Counted from the first letter of the stretch, positions 51,436 to 62,225 are shown. The stretch is DNA of 64,000 bases from Merluccius polli (GCA_030340625.1 JAOPHQ010002857.1:43501-107500); one strand, 5' to 3'. The notes: generated by a model not told the origin, from the sequence alone. Translations and numbers: made by a program.

Positions 51436-51928
51436 AGGTCACAGTGCTCTCTCTAGTTGCTGAGTTCCAGATGTCCTCCAGCTCTCCCTCCACCTCCTCA
51501 AACTGCCAGCGTTCTGGAGGGAGACCAACCAGGTGGTCAGAACAGAGTCCAGAACAGAACCAGCAGGTGGTCTGGTCCTCATCTGAGCAGACCACCACCC
51601 GACCCTGCCGGCAGGTCCGAGGGCTCAGGGAGCTGGTCTGGTTTGGGTAGAGGTGGAGGAGGGACAGTTGCTTGGGGCGGTAATACAGGTGACCCTGCAG
51701 GTCAGAGATCTTAGTGTGAACTGACGGACAAATGTGGTGTCTGAGCAGCTCTGGAGGCTCTAGAGGTTCTGGGGGTTCTGGACGTGAAGCTTGGTCTGGG
51801 ACGATGGACGCACCTGTCGGGTCTGCGCCCCACCTGGGTGTGCTGGCAGCATCAGGGTGAGGTGGAGGTGACCTGTGTTCCTCTGTGGACCTGTGATGGT
51901 CCGCAGAGGAGCTGTGATGTGTGTCCAC
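51431..51928 (-). CDS. Spectrin-like gene, C-terminal exon (boundaries approximate)
   Basis: An open frame to TGA at 51431-51433 encodes SVHTKISDLQGHLYYRPKQL and VGLPPERWQFEEVEGELEDI then WNSATRESTVTC. The codon pattern looks protein-like on this strand, and the array begins at the stop. The upstream junction is unresolved. Confidence 0.5.
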   Translation of the reverse strand: MDTHHSSSADHHRSTEEHRSPPPHPDAASTPRWGADPTGASIVPDQASRPEPPEPLEPPELLRHHICPSVHTKISDLQGHLYYRPKQLSLLHLYPNQTSSLSPRTCRQGRVVVCSDEDQTTCWFCSGLCSDHLVGLPPERWQFEEVEGELEDIWNSATRESTVTC

Positions 51929-54900
51929 CTAGATGGCAGCAGAGAGGGGAGTCAAACGTCTCTCCCTCTGGAAGCGTGTCATCCTCTGTGGAGGTGGGCT
52001 GGGGGGTGCGGGGTCCTGGTGCTGTGTGGGAACCAGTCAGGCAGGTTTTTAGACAGCCTGATCTGACCAGCAGAGGAGGGGTCCTGGCTAGACTGAGACC
52101 CTCAGAGGTCAGTTTGGCGAGGTTGTCCCAGCTCCTGGGCAGATCCAGTCTGAGGGTTGACCCCAAGCGGGACGCTGTACTGACCATCCACGTGACCTCT
52201 GACCTCGACCTGATCTGGACATTTGACCTGACTCTGACACGCCCCAGGGGTCACCACCACAGAGTTCTGCTTCATGTAGAGCTGTAGGCTGGTGTTCGTG
52301 GTGGGGCCTCTGCAGGGGGTCATGGTGGGGTCTAGAGGGTCTGCTCTGGGAGGACCAGAGGGGGGATGCCGGTGGGCCGATCTCCTCTTCCTACCTTTAG
52401 TTTTCACCTTCAGGGAGGAGACGGAGGTGGTGTCTGGGGTCGTAGGCAGGACCACAGTGCTGACTTTTGGAAGGAAGGTGGTGGAGGTGGTGGTGGTGGT
52501 AGAGGGGGAGGAGGAGATGGTGGTGGAGGGGGAGGTGATGGAGGGGGAGGTGGTGAGGGTGGAGGGGGAGGAGGGGGTGGTAGAGGTGGTGGGGGAGGAG
52601 GAGGAGATGTTTGGAAGACAGTCTGGGGGAACCTGGCTTCCTCTGCTCATGTCTGAGATATGGAGATAACTGTTGACCTGCAGGGGGTAAGGAGAAAGAT
52701 GCTTACTGGTTATACTGGGAGCTGCCCAGTACAACCACAGTCTGCTACTGGTTCTACTGGGAGCTTCCCAGTAGAACCACAGTCTGCTACTGGTTCTACT
52801 GGGAGCTTCCCAGTATAACCACAGTCTTCTACTGGTTCTACTGGGAGCTGCCCAGGACAACCACAGTCTGCTATTGGTTCTAATGGGAGCTGCCCAGTAC
52901 AACCACAGTCTGCTACTGGTTCTACTGGCAGCTTCCCAGTACAACCACAGTCTGCTACTGGTTCTACTGGCAGCTTCCCAGTACAACCACAGTCTGCTAC
53001 TGGTTCTACTGGCAGCTTCCCAGTACAACCACAGTCTGCTACTGGTTCTACTGGGAGCTGCCCAGTACAACCACAGTCTGCTACTGGTTCTACTGGCAGC
53101 TTCCCAGTACAACCACAGTCTGCTACTGGTTCTACTGGCAGCTTCCCAGTACAACCACAGTCTCCTACTGGTTCTACTGGGAGCTGCCCAGTACAACCAC
53201 AGTCTGCTACTGGTTCTACTGGCAGCTTCCCAGTACAACCACAGTCTGCTACTGGTTCTACTGGGAGCTGTCCAGTACAACCACAGTCTGCTACTGGTTC
53301 TACTGGGAGCTTCTTCTGCCAAGTTAATTAACTTAACAGAGGCAGACGGTGGAGCTCTACGATGCGCTGGTTCTGTTAGCAGGTTGTTAGTAGGTACTGA
53401 CCCGGTGGCTTGGTTCTGGGGTCATCGGGTCATGACCTTTGTCCGTTGACTCGGGGTCAACGGTCAGGACAAAGCTGATCCCATCACCCACAGCGGTCAC
53501 CATAGTGACGGGACCCTGCGGGACTGGTTCTGGGTTCAGCTCCGCTGGGAACTGAGTCTGTAGGTTCTCATCCGACCTGGAGGTCAGGGGCAGCTGAGCC
53601 TAAAGAACAGAAACATGACATCACCTAGCGAAGATGTTTCTGCTCAGGGTTGCAGGAAGCTGGTGGCTATTCCAGTACCAGGTACTAAGGCCTCAAGCAG
53701 CTGAGTTCTGAGGACTACTACTGTACTGCATTGACTTCTTCTGCAGTAAAGTCAAAATGTTTTTAACTGCAACATACTCATTTCTACTGTGTACATAATG
53801 ACACATTCGAAAAAGTTCCTTACAAAAGTTCCTAAATGAGAATGTATCTCTCGTATGTGTATCTCCCTACCTCCGATGATGGAGACTGGTCGTCTTGGCG
53901 ACCAGTCTCCCGTCCCCCTGGCTGGTTGCTATGGTAATCTGGGTTTCTCTGGTCCCCGCTGTGCAGTTGAATCCATCCCAGCATGCCTTGCAGCTCCTCC
54001 ATCCTTTCCTTGATCTGGGATTGATGAGATGACATCTTCTTCATCAATATTACCATTATTCAGGTTCACAGCGTGTTCAAAAAAAGCAAAAAAGCTAACA
54101 ACACATTCCTGTGTCTTCAAAGTATCAACATGGCTGTCTTCAAAATATAGTACTATAGCTTGTGATTGGTTGGTTGTAGAGAACTAAAGTTTGTGATTGG
54201 TTGGTTTTAGGGAACTAAAGCTTGTGATTGGTTGGTTGTAGAGAACTAAAGCTTGTGATTGGTTGGTTGTAGAGAACTAAAGCTTGTGATTGGTTGGTTG
54301 TAGGAAACTAAAGCTTGTGATTGGTTGGTTGTAGGGAACTAAAGCTTGTGATTGGTTGGTTGTAGGGAACTCAAGCTTGTGATTGGTTGGTTGTAGATCT
54401 TACGGTGGGTGCAAGGTGGGAGTAGTCGGGGAACAGGAGACGTCCTTCTTCTTCTAGAACAGACAGGTCCTTCAGCTTCTGCTGGACTTTGTGGTGTACA
54501 GGGTACGGGTGGTCTACAGGGTCATGGTGGGCTACAGGGTCCTGGTGGTCTAGAAGGTCTTGGTTGTCTACAGGGTCCTGGTGGTCTAGAGGGTCCTGGT
54601 GGTCTACAGGGGCCTGGTGGTCTAGAGGGTTGAGAGGGTGGTGTAGGTGGTAGTCTCGGCGGTCCAGACCATTGAGACCAGCAGAGGACGACGGAGAACC
54701 TTTAGACAGCAGAGCAGCTCTGGTCTCCTCAGCCCAGGATCTGCAGGGAAACAGAAAATGGTTGTGAGATCGCGACGCAAAGAGAGATGTTTTTTTCCGT
54801 CCAAACAGGTGGGAACAGTTGTATGAGAGATGTAGAAGACTGTTGATGAAACCACGTCTAGAGGTGGTGTGCGCTACATTGAGTCTAGATTGACGAGGGA

Positions 54901-57900
54901 AAGGTTCTCGTTTAGACCAAATCTCACAAATGCGTTGTACAGCAATAGGGGGCGTCATATGCAAATGGCCTCCCATTCTTACGAGTCCTATACCTTGCAT
55001 TTCTATTATTAAACAAGATTCGTGGCATTATCTAAAGCAATGTAAACTGGTACACCACAGTTCATCCCCACCCCTTCTCAGAGCTTGTGAAAACCATGGA
55101 CCTACACCTGTGTGGGCATATATTGTAGAACGTTGACATGTTTAACGCTAGATGTCCCTCACATGATGTCCAGGTAGTGGCTCAGGAACGTCTGGATCTT
55201 CTCCACGTGCTGGAGAGACAGTTGGTTCTCCGCCATACCGCGTGTCACTTCCTCCCAGGCCTGTAGACACGCCCCCACATCCTCACACTGGGGGTCAGAG
55301 GTCCCATGCTCCAGCTGTTCAACGTCTGGACGCATCACTTCCTGTTCCAGCTAGCAGACAGACAGACAGATAGGAGGGCAGACAGACAGACAGATTCCTT
55401 GGTGAGGTCACTGGTAATAAACAGCAGAGAAGGAGAGAGGAGGTAAGGAGGTGATAACTAGAGAAGGAGAGAGGAGAGGAGGTAAGGAGGCCCCACCTCC
55501 AGGGTGTGCTGCTGCTGTGTGAGGGCGTCCAGGGTGGGGCTGCGGGGCTCACATCTCCACACCAGGAGGTCCTGGACCTCCAGCAGATCCATGCAGACCT
55601 CTGCACACCGAGAGAGCAACTGGTAGATCCTCCTCCTTAGGGAACGCCTCTAACGAGAGAGGAGAGGAGGGGAGAGGGGAGGAGAGGAGAGGGGAGGAGA
55701 GGAGGGTGGAGGGGAGAGGAGGGTGGAGGGGAGAGGACACCATTTTTAAAAACTATTTCAAATTATTTTACAGTTACTTTAGGTAAGATTTAAGAGCTAT
55801 AATTTAATATTTAAAGGTGCTGCCTGTAGGTAAGTTTTAAGAGCTATAATTTAATATTTAAAGGTGCTGTAGGTAAGTTTTAAGAGCTATAATTTCATAT
55901 TTAAAGGTGCTGTAGGTAAGATTTAAGAGCTATAATTTAATATTTAAAGGTGCTGTAGGTAAGTTTTAAGAGCTATAATTTCATATTTAAAGGTGCTGTA
56001 GGTAAGATTTAAGAGCTATAATTTCATATTTAAAGGTGCTGTAGGTAAGATTTAAGAGCTCTAATTTAATATTTAAAGGTGCTGTAGGTAAGTATTAAGA
56101 GCTATAATTTAATATTTAAAGGTGCTGTAGGTAAGTTTTAAGAGCTATAATTTCATATTTAAAGGTGCTGTAGGTAAGTATTAAGAGCTATAATTTAATA
56201 TTTAAAGGTGCTGTAGGTAAGTTTTAAGAGCTATAATTTCATATTTAAAGGTGCTGTAGGTAAGTTTTAAGAGCTATAATTTAATATTTAAAGGTGCTGT
56301 AGGTACGTTTTAAGAGCTATAATTTAATATTTAAAGGTGCTGTAGGTAAGTTTTAAGAGGTATTATTTGAGTGTAATCTGTTAGAAATGGCCTAGCCATT
56401 CATCAGCTATTAGTCAGTGAGATGCTCTGTGAGAATATCTGTTCTGGTTGACTCTGCCTCCATATGAGACCATTTAGATTTGAGACTGTCAATCACAGCC
56501 ACCTTTGAGAAGTGGTGGAAAGGTGGAAAACGTAGGAAGGGAGGGAGCAGAGAGGGAGGGAGGGAGCAGAGAGGGAGGGAGCAGAGAGGGAGGGAGGGAG
56601 CAGAGAGGGAGGGAGGGAGCAGAGAGGGAGGGAGGGAGCAGAGAGGGAGGGAGCAGAGAGGGAGGGAGGGAGCAGAGAGGGAGGGGACTTTTTTTGGTTG
56701 CTTAGTTTAAAAATCCTTGCTCTCTTCCTCTCTTTTCAAACTCTCTCTCTTTACCACTCTCTAGGTACCTATAGGTACCTTACCTATAGCGCCTTTAAAT
56801 TATTTATATATGTTGACTGAATAATTGTACAATAACAGCATATGATCTACTTGATGATATTATTGATGTTATTATATTACTAATATAATAATAGGATCAG
56901 AGTGTTGTACCTTCCTAGAGGGTCTCTTTATCCTGACCTCGCCCTGACGACTGGGTGTTGCTACGGAAACGCTGTCCTCCAACCACTGCAGTGTCTGGCG
57001 AGAAACACGGACGCTCACTCCGTTACCATGGAGACACCGATGCTCATTCAACACACTTTCACATCTCCACTACAAGAAAACTAACCTGCAATCGTTCATC
57101 ACTTTAAGTGGAGTTTAACATAGCAGGATCTGTATCAGAATACAGAACCTCAACAGATTCTCTATTAAAACCACTTGGTGCTGGGGAGGTGCTAGGGAGG
57201 TGTGAGGAGGTGCTAGGGAGGAGCTGAGGGGGTGCTAGGGAAGTGCTAGGGAGGTAAAGGGAGGTGCTAGGAAGGTGTGAGGAGGAACTAGAGAGGAGCT
57301 GAAAAGGTGCTAGGGAGGTGTGAGGAGGTGCAAGGGAGGAGCTAGGGAGGTGTGAGAAGGTGCTAAGGAGGTGTGAGGAGGCACTAGGGAGGAGCTAGGG
57401 AGGTGGGAGGAGGAGCTAGGAAGGTGTGAGGAGGAACTAGGGAGGAGCTAGGGAGGTGTGAGAAGGTGCTAGGGAGGTGTGAGGAGGTGCTAGGGAGGAG
57501 CTAGGCAGGTGTGAGGAGGAACTAGGGAGGTGTGAGGAGGTGCTAGGGAGGAGCTAGGGAGGTGTGAGAAGGTTCTAGGGAGGTGTGAGGAGGTGCTAGG
57601 TAGGAGCTAGGGAGGTGTGAGAAGGTGCTAGGGAGGTGTGAGGAGGTGCTAGGTAGGAGCTAGGGAGGTGTGAGAAGGTTCTAGGGAGGTGCTAGGGAGG
57701 TGTGAGGAGGTGCTAGGTAGGAGCTAGGGAGGTGTGAGAAGGTGCTAGGGAGGTGTGAGAAGGTGCTAGGGAGGTGTGAGAAGGTGCTAGGGAGGTGTGA
57801 GGAGGTGCTAGGGAGGAGCTAGGGTGGTGTGAGGAGGAACTAGGGAGGTGTGAGAAGGTGCTAGGGAGGAGCTAGGGAGGTGTGAGGAGGAACTAGGGAG

Positions 57901-58252
57901 GTGTGAGAAGGTGCTAGGGAGGAGCTAGGGAGGTGTGAGGAGGTGCTTGGGGTCAAACCAGTGGAAGCTAACTGCAACCTTAGCAGTGGATGCTGGGAAC
58001 TCAACGTCAAGCCCTGATTGGTCCGCTCTGTAACCAGTCTTCAAACAGGAAGCACCGTCAACACTGAGAGAGAGACAGACAGACAGAGACAGACAGACAT
58101 ACATACATTAAAACAGCCAGACAGAAAGCTGGACAGACAGACAGGTAGACAGACAGACAGACAGGTAGACAGACAGACAGACAGGTAGACAGACAGTCTG
58201 ACAGACAGACAGACAGGTAGACAGACAGACAGACAGACAGGTATACAGGTAT

Positions 58253-58283
<31 letters not shown>

Positions 58284-58316
58284 GGTAGACAGACAGACAG
58301 ACAGGTATACAGGTAT

Positions 58317-58363
<47 letters not shown>

Positions 58364-58406
58364 GGTAGACAGACAGGTATACAGACAGACAGACAGGTAG
58401 ACAGGC

Positions 58407-58439
<33 letters not shown>

Positions 58440-59141
58440 GGTACTTCATCCATCTTGTTGAGAACATGACTACCATCTTTAACATGTTGGATGATGTCAT
58501 GTTATTATGTAACCGTGGAAACGGCTGGCAGGCCGAGTGAGTGATGAGGTGTTTTCATAAAGGTCTTGGCTGCCAGAAGAGAGGTAAGGCAGCCATGTTG
58601 TTTTGAATAAACTTGAATAGCTTAACCCCCTAGCTCCCGTCTCTTCCAGCTGAGCTCTCTGTTGCCATGACTTCAGGGCTGTTGATGATGATGTCACTGC
58701 TTTGGACCAACTCGGGATTATGAAGTCATGTTCCAGCCGTACCTCACAACCTCAACTCAAATCAACTCAAATCAAACCAGAATTACAAGAGGAGCCCAGC
58801 CAGCTTTGAGGAGGGGGAAGGGGGGGGGGGGTCTACGTACTGGTTAGGGTTCTGGTTAAGGTTCTGGGTGGTTAGGGTCTACGTACTGGTTCAGGTTCTG
58901 GGTGGTTAGGGTCTACGTACTGGTTAAGGTTCTGGGTGGTTAGGGTCTACGTACTGGTTCAGGTTCTGGGTGGTTAGGGTCTACGTACTGGTTCAGGTTC
59001 TGGGTGGTTATGGTCTACGTACTGGTTCAGGTTCTGGGTGGTTAGGGTCTACGTACTGGTTCAGGTTCTGGGAGACTAGGGATGAGGGTGAGCTCTGTGT
59101 TCCCTGTAAGTCTCTCTGCTAGAGATATAGTAATAATATAG

Positions 59142-59199
<58 letters not shown>

Positions 59200-59386
59200 G
59201 TAATAGGAAGGTCCATCACGCCGGTCAGGCCAGGTGGTCCTGCACGTACCTGGACTCCAGCAGGTGGTGCCAACGGTCCCGGACCTCCGCCTGTTTCTGA
59301 GTGAGTCTGGACGCCAGGGTGGGGTGGACTGCAGACAGACAGACCGCCCTCTGGTCCAACATCTGGACACACAGACAGACATTTAT

Positions 59387-59460
<74 letters not shown>

Positions 59461-60489
59461 AATGAAGTCACACTATGAGAAGGAGAAGGAGGAGGAGGAG
59501 GAGGAATATAATAATGAAGTGACATGTGAGGAGGAGGAGGAGGAGGAGGAGGAGGAGGAGGAGGAGGAGGAATATAATAATGAAGTGACATGTGAGGAGG
59601 AGGAGGAGGAGGAGGAGGAGGAGGAGGAGGAGGAGACACACTGTGATCTTCAAGGTCAGCTCCTCCAGCTCTTCTTTGTTGGTCTGCTCTGCATCACGCT
59701 GCAAAACAAACCAGCCATTACCCAGCATGCACCTGGGCCACTTACTCTAGCCAATCATATTCTACCTATTACTCTCTCATTTAATTTCACAGTCTTCAAG
59801 ACAACACCTTTGTCGATGGTTTCTAGGTTACCTTACTGTCAATGGTTGCTAGGTTACATTACTGTTATGTTTGCTAGGTTACCTCACTGTCAATGGTTGC
59901 TAGGTTACCTTACTGTCGATGGTTACTAGGAGATCATCGGCTGTTTGGTAGAAGGAGGAGACATCCAGAGCTAGCTTCAAGTCCTGTTGATAGTTACCTA
60001 GCAACCAAGATAAACTACACAGACACACACACATTATGTATATCACAAACACACACACAGCAGAGAAAGTGTAGAAGTGGGAGGAGTCTGACGTACAGGT
60101 GTTCTGAGGTGGTTTCCCTCTGTGGCTGCTCCTCCTCCACACCTGACCCCGCCTCCAGGGGGCGTGGCTCCTGGCGAGCAAGAAACAGATGACATCAACC
60201 CAGAACCTTTCAGCTGGAGTCCAACACCCTGACACTGTCTGTCTGTCATGTGACCGTCCTGTGTGGACCGATGGGAGGGAGCGTCCTGTGTGGACCAATG
60301 GGAGGGAGCGTCCTGTGTGGACCAATGGGAGGGAGCGTCCTGTGTGGACCAATGGGAGGGAACCTGGTATAGCTGGACAGCCTAGAGCTGCTATTGGACG
60401 CTGCTTGTTAAGCGTGTCAAGCTCTGCCCACAGCTTAAAGAGCCAAGCCAGAACGATGACATCATCTCCACAAAACCTTTCCAGAGCTT

Positions 60490-60534
<45 letters not shown>

Positions 60535-61722
60535 CGTAACACATTATTAATAATAATAATTTAGTGACAGTATCTTCAATCTATCAACCATGTTACTGTA
60601 CTTTCTAAAACATTTTCGAACAACTGATGGAGAGCAAATCAATCATAGTGGTATGAGTCTTGTATCATTATGAGTCTTGTATCATTATGAGTCTTGTATG
60701 AGTCTTGTATCATTATGAGTCTTGTATGAGTCTTGTATCATTATGAGTCTTGTATCATTATGAGTCTTGTATGAGTCTTGTATCATTATGAGTCTTGTAT
60801 GAGTCTTGTATCATTATGAGTCTTGTATCATTATGAGTCTTGTATGAGTCTTGTATCATTATGAGTCTTGTATCATTATGAGTCTTGTATGAGTCTTGTA
60901 TCATTATGAGTCTTGTATGAGTCTTGTATCATTATGAGTCTTGTATCATTATGAGTCTTGTATGAGTCTTGTATCATTATGAGTCTTGTATCATTATGAG
61001 TCTTGTATGAGTCTTGTATCATTATGAGTCTTGTATGAGTCTTGTATCATTATTTATGTCTTGGACCAGTTTACCTCGGGGGGACAGAGCTTCTCCTCCT
61101 CCTCTGCTGGGACCAGAGCCCTCCATGCTCCTCCCTGGTGGACCTCCCATGGTGCATGACGGCCCCTTGGCCCTCCAGGGTCTGTCTCTCTAAGGTCTAG
61201 AGGTTTAGGGTCTGTCTCTCCAGGGTCTGTCTCCCCAGGGTCTAGTGGTCTACGGTCTGTCCATCTAGGGTCTGTCTCCCCAGGGCCTGTCTCTCTAGGG
61301 TCTAGAGGTCTAAGGGCTGTCTCCCCAGGGTCTGTCTCTTCATGGTCTGGAGGTCTAGGGTCTGTCTCTCCAGGGTCTGCCTCCCCAGGGTCTGGAGGTC
61401 TAGGGTCGGTCTCTCCAGGGTCTGTCTCACTAGGGTCTAGAGGTCCAAGGTGGCTCCTGCAGATGGTTATCTTCCTGATCGAGCGCGAGGAGTACGCCGG
61501 AGACGAGGCATCCTCCTCCTCCTCCTCCTCCTCCTCCAGGCCAGGGGAGCAGTTCCGGTCCGACACGGTGGGTCCAGTAGGACCGGGAGACCTGCTGGGT
61601 TCTCCCGGGTCCTGGCTCCTGCTGGGTTCTCCCGGGTCCTGGCACCGGGTGTCTGGTGGAGCGGACAGCCGGGTCCCGATGACAAACGGCTGGACCTTCC
61701 TCACCCCTCCCCCCTCTGACAT
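51431..61722 (-). CDS. Spectrin-repeat-like helical protein, unidentified, at least 14 coding exons
   Basis: I joined exons from 61722 leftwards with matching phases as far as 52677; the final part (52404-51431) is less certain. Order: an acidic Pro/Asp-rich N-terminus, then helical segments with spectrin-repeat features (LLSWLLGNYQQDLKLALDVS, SRLTQKQAEVRDRWHHLLES, ACLQAWEEVTRGMAENQLSL, FLSHYLDIISWAEETRAALL, MEELQGMLGWIQLHS), then Ser/Thr-rich linkers and a C-terminal EEVEGELEDIWNSA. No CH, RhoGEF or transmembrane segment is seen. Nesprin-like or AKAP6/CCDC141-like scaffolds are candidates, but I do not recognise the gene. Introns hold arrays as in sipa1l. Confidence 0.7.
51940..52230 (-). 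CDS. Spectrin-like gene, probable exon (boundaries uncertain)
   Basis: The frame carries STLRLDLPRSWDNLAKLTSE, PPLLVRSGCLKTCL and STEDDTLPEGETFDSPLC, which look coding. It ends near CATCTAG|GTGGAC at 51930. It is in a different frame from the exons on both sides, so splicing is required but not fixed. Confidence 0.4.
52404..52677 (-). CDS. Spectrin-like gene, Ser/Thr-rich exon
   Basis: The acceptor CCCTGCAG| is at 52677, phase 0. It encodes VNSYLHISDMSRGSQVPPDC then a long Ser/Thr/Pro tract and VSTVVLPTTPDTTSVSSLKV. A donor AAAG|GTAGGA near 52397 is possible, but the frame stays open further, so the right end is approximate. Confidence 0.6.
52690..53320. repeat. 42-bp minisatellite (~15 copies)
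   Basis: Units AGTCTGCTACTGGTTCTACT then GGCAGCTTCCCAGTACAACC. It is intronic. Because 42 is a multiple of three, a false frame (ASRTSSRLWLYW repeats) runs into the real exon at 52677. Confidence 0.93.
53402..53599 (-). CDS. Spectrin-like gene exon
   Basis: The acceptor TTCTTTAG| is at 53599 and the donor CACCGG|GTCAGT at 53402 (66 codons, phase 0). It encodes AQLPLTSRSDENLQTQFPAE and VTMVTAVGDGISFVLTVDPE then STDKGHDPMTPEPSHR. Confidence 0.7.
53871..54014 (-). CDS. Spectrin-like gene exon
   Basis: The acceptor CAATCCCAG| is at 54014 and the donor TCGGAG|GTAGGG at 53871 (48 codons). It encodes IKERMEELQGMLGWIQLHSG, a helical segment with the Trp typical of spectrin repeats. Confidence 0.78.
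54145..54398. repeat. ~31-bp GCTTGTGATTGGTTGGTTGT minisatellite
   Basis: About eight copies with GAGAACTAAA linkers. The array ends 6 bases from the donor at 54404. Confidence 0.93.
54404..54740 (-). CDS. Spectrin-like gene exon with DHQDPVD repeat
   Basis: The acceptor TCCCTGCAG| is at 54740 and the donor CCCACC|GTAAGA at 54404; it enters in phase 2. It encodes SWAEETRAALLSKGSPSSSA, then degenerate DHQDPLDHQDPVD repeats, then VQQKLKDLSVLEEEGRLLFP. The repeats vary in 15- to 30-bp steps in frame. Confidence 0.8.
55163..55350 (-). CDS. Spectrin-like gene exon
   Basis: The acceptor CTGCTAG| is at 55350 and the donor CATCAT|GTGAGG at 55163. It encodes LEQEVMRPDVEQLEHGTSDP, ACLQAWEEVTRGMAENQLSL and HVEKIQTFLSHYLDI, an amphipathic helical pattern. 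Confidence 0.85.
55497..55649 (-). CDS. Spectrin-like gene exon
   Basis: The acceptor CTCGTTAG| is at 55649 and the donor CTGGAG|GTGGGG at 55497 (51 codons). It encodes RRSLRRRIYQLLSRCAEVCM and DLLEVQDLLVWRCEPRSPTL. Confidence 0.82.
55660..55740. repeat. GGAGAGGGGAGGA purine repeat
   Basis: A short purine-only tandem directly upstream (coding strand) of the exon at 55497-55649. Confidence 0.85.
55770..56370. repeat. ~43-bp minisatellite (~14 copies)
   Basis: Units AGGTGCTGTAGGTAAGTTTT then AAGAGCTATAATTTAATATT. Each plus-strand unit has a donor-like GTAGGTAAGT, on the strand opposite to the gene. Confidence 0.94.
56530..56690. repeat. GGGAGGGAGCAGAGAGGGA repeat
   Basis: Purine-rich tandem units with alternating 15- and 19-bp spacing. 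Confidence 0.93.
56911..56994 (-). CDS. Spectrin-like gene exon
   Basis: The acceptor CTCGCCAG| is at 56994 and the donor AGGAAG|GTACAA at 56911 (28 codons, phase 0). It encodes TLQWLEDSVSVATPSRQGEV and RIKRPSRK. Confidence 0.75.
57180..57950. repeat. GGTGCTAGGGAGGAGCTAGG minisatellite
   Basis: Irregular GTGCTAGGGAGGTGTGAGGA and GGAGCTAGGGAGGTGTGAGA units with several higher-order combinations. Confidence 0.94.
57979..58063 (-). CDS. Spectrin-like gene exon (tentative)
   Basis: The acceptor CTCTCAG| is at 58063 and the donor GCTAAG|GTTGCA at 57979. It encodes SVDGASCLKTGYRADQSGLD. Both phases (2 in, 0 out) fit the neighbours, but the peptide has no clear family signal. Confidence 0.5.
58064..58445. 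repeat. ACAGACAGGTAG/(ACAG)n array
   Basis: GACAGACAGACAGGTAGACA units, with GTATACAGGTATACAG interruptions near 58240 and 58306. Confidence 0.95.
58446..58840. other. Intron of the spectrin-like gene
   Basis: A minus-strand frame near 58500-58680 (ALKSWQQRAQLEETGARG) looks helical but does not fit the phase of its neighbours. Not called. Confidence 0.35.
58845..59085. repeat. ~34-bp GTCTACGTACTGGTTCAGGT minisatellite
   Basis: About seven copies with TCTGGGTGGTTAGG completing the unit. Confidence 0.93.
59144..59200. repeat. (AAT)n microsatellite
   Basis: A pure trinucleotide run in the intron left of the exon at 59250. Confidence 0.96.
59250..59362 (-). CDS. Spectrin-like gene exon
   Basis: The acceptor GTGTCCAG| is at 59362 and the donor TCCAG|GTACGT at 59250. 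It encodes MLDQRAVCLSAVHPTLASRL and TQKQAEVRDRWHHLLES; the KQ-EV--RW--L pattern is characteristic of spectrin repeats. Confidence 0.88.
59386..59640. repeat. (GAT)n and (GAG)n microsatellites
   Basis: A GAT run (about 59386-59461) is followed by GAG runs with two AATATAATAATGAAGTGACA interruptions. Confidence 0.96.
59642..59698 (-). CDS. Spectrin-like gene exon (57 bp)
   Basis: The acceptor GTTTTGCAG| is at 59698 and the donor ATCACA|GTGTGT at 59642 (19 codons). It encodes RDAEQTNKEELEELTLKIT. Confidence 0.72.
59909..60014 (-). CDS. Spectrin-like gene exon
   Basis: The acceptor TCTGTGTAG| is at 60014 and the donor AGTAAG|GTAACC at 59909. It encodes LSWLLGNYQQDLKLALDVSS and FYQTADDLLVTIDSK. 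It is a clear helical repeat start, phase 2 in and 0 out. Confidence 0.85.
60097..60170 (-). CDS. Spectrin-like gene exon
   Basis: The acceptor GCTCGCCAG| is at 60170 and the donor CACCT|GTACGT at 60097. It encodes EPRPLEAGSGVEEEQPQRET then TSEH. Confidence 0.7.
60245..60365. repeat. 27-bp GTCCTGTGTGGACCAATGGG minisatellite (4-5 copies)
   Basis: Units with GAGGGAGC linkers. CCAATGG is repeated in each unit. Confidence 0.92.
60488..60532. repeat. (CA)n microsatellite
   Basis: A short pure CA run. Confidence 0.96.
60640..61052. repeat. ATGAGTCTTGTATCATT minisatellite with 28-bp/17-bp alternation
   Basis: Units ATGAGTCTTGTATCATT (17 bp) and ATGAGTCTTGT (11 bp) alternate in a regular higher-order pattern, ending 23 bases before the donor at 61075. 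Confidence 0.95.
61075..61722 (-). CDS. Spectrin-like gene, N-terminal exon with DPGETD repeats
   Basis: ATG at 61722; the donor CCCGAG|GTAAAC is at 61075 (216 codons, phase 0). It encodes MSEGGGVRKVQPFVIGTRLS, a Glu-run, SSRSIRKITICRSHLGPLD, then about 90 residues of DPGETDPRPPD-type acidic repeats and EEEEKLCPPE. The frame is open upstream to a possible acceptor at 61746 (CTGCCCAG|), so translation could begin in an earlier exon. Confidence 0.7.
61190..61450 (-). repeat. Coding repeat (DPGETDP), degenerate
   Basis: GGGTCTGTCTCTCCAGG-type units on the plus strand keep the coding frame on the minus strand and give an acidic, proline-rich low-complexity segment. Confidence 0.85.
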
Positions 61723-61819
61723 GACAGGGTTGCGTGCACGCCGGCGCTGGGCAGACAGAACCAGTGCTGATCAGAGCTGCTGCTGCCTTGCTCTACGACA
61801 CGTGGAAAACATCTGGAGA

Positions 61820-61857
61820 GAGGGAGGTAGGGAGAGAGAGACAGAGAGAGGTAGGGA

Positions 61858-61895
<38 letters not shown>

Positions 61896-62133
61896 CCTTG
61901 CTGCTCTGTGAGAACACCGGAGAGGACTTAAAACGACCATGATGTCACCTTTTCCTGTCAGAGGGGCGGGACTTTGGACTAAAGTTACAGAATCTCTCTC
62001 TCTCTCTCTCTGCGATGATGTCATGCTCTTACCAAGAACAACACCCATTATCACCCTCCCTCTCCCTCCCTCTCCCTCTCCCTTCCTCTCCCTCCCTCTT
62101 CCTCTGTGTTTCGCTCACTCTCCCCAGCTCTCG

Positions 62134-62164
<31 letters not shown>

Positions 62165-62165
62165 T
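61820..62165. repeat. GA, CT and GT simple repeats
   Basis: (GA)n at about 61820-61895, (CT)n at 61993-62011, CTCCCTCTCC at 62055-62105 and (GT)n at 62133-62161. Confidence 0.92.
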
Positions 62166-62225
62166 TTAAACAGGCTTAAATAGATTTAAACACTTAAACT
62201 GCATCTTGCTCAAGTCAAGGCAGGG

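Noticed and set aside
52690..53322. Open frame with 14-residue repeats (ASRTSSRLWLYW) leading into a real exon
   Set aside because: The 42-bp array is intronic. A good acceptor (CCCTGCAG) at 52677 separates it from the coding part.
60380..60490. Extra exon of the spectrin-like gene (LWAELDTLNKQRPIAAL)
   Set aside because: The peptide looks plausible, but no acceptor/donor pair fits the phases of the flanking exons, which join correctly without it.
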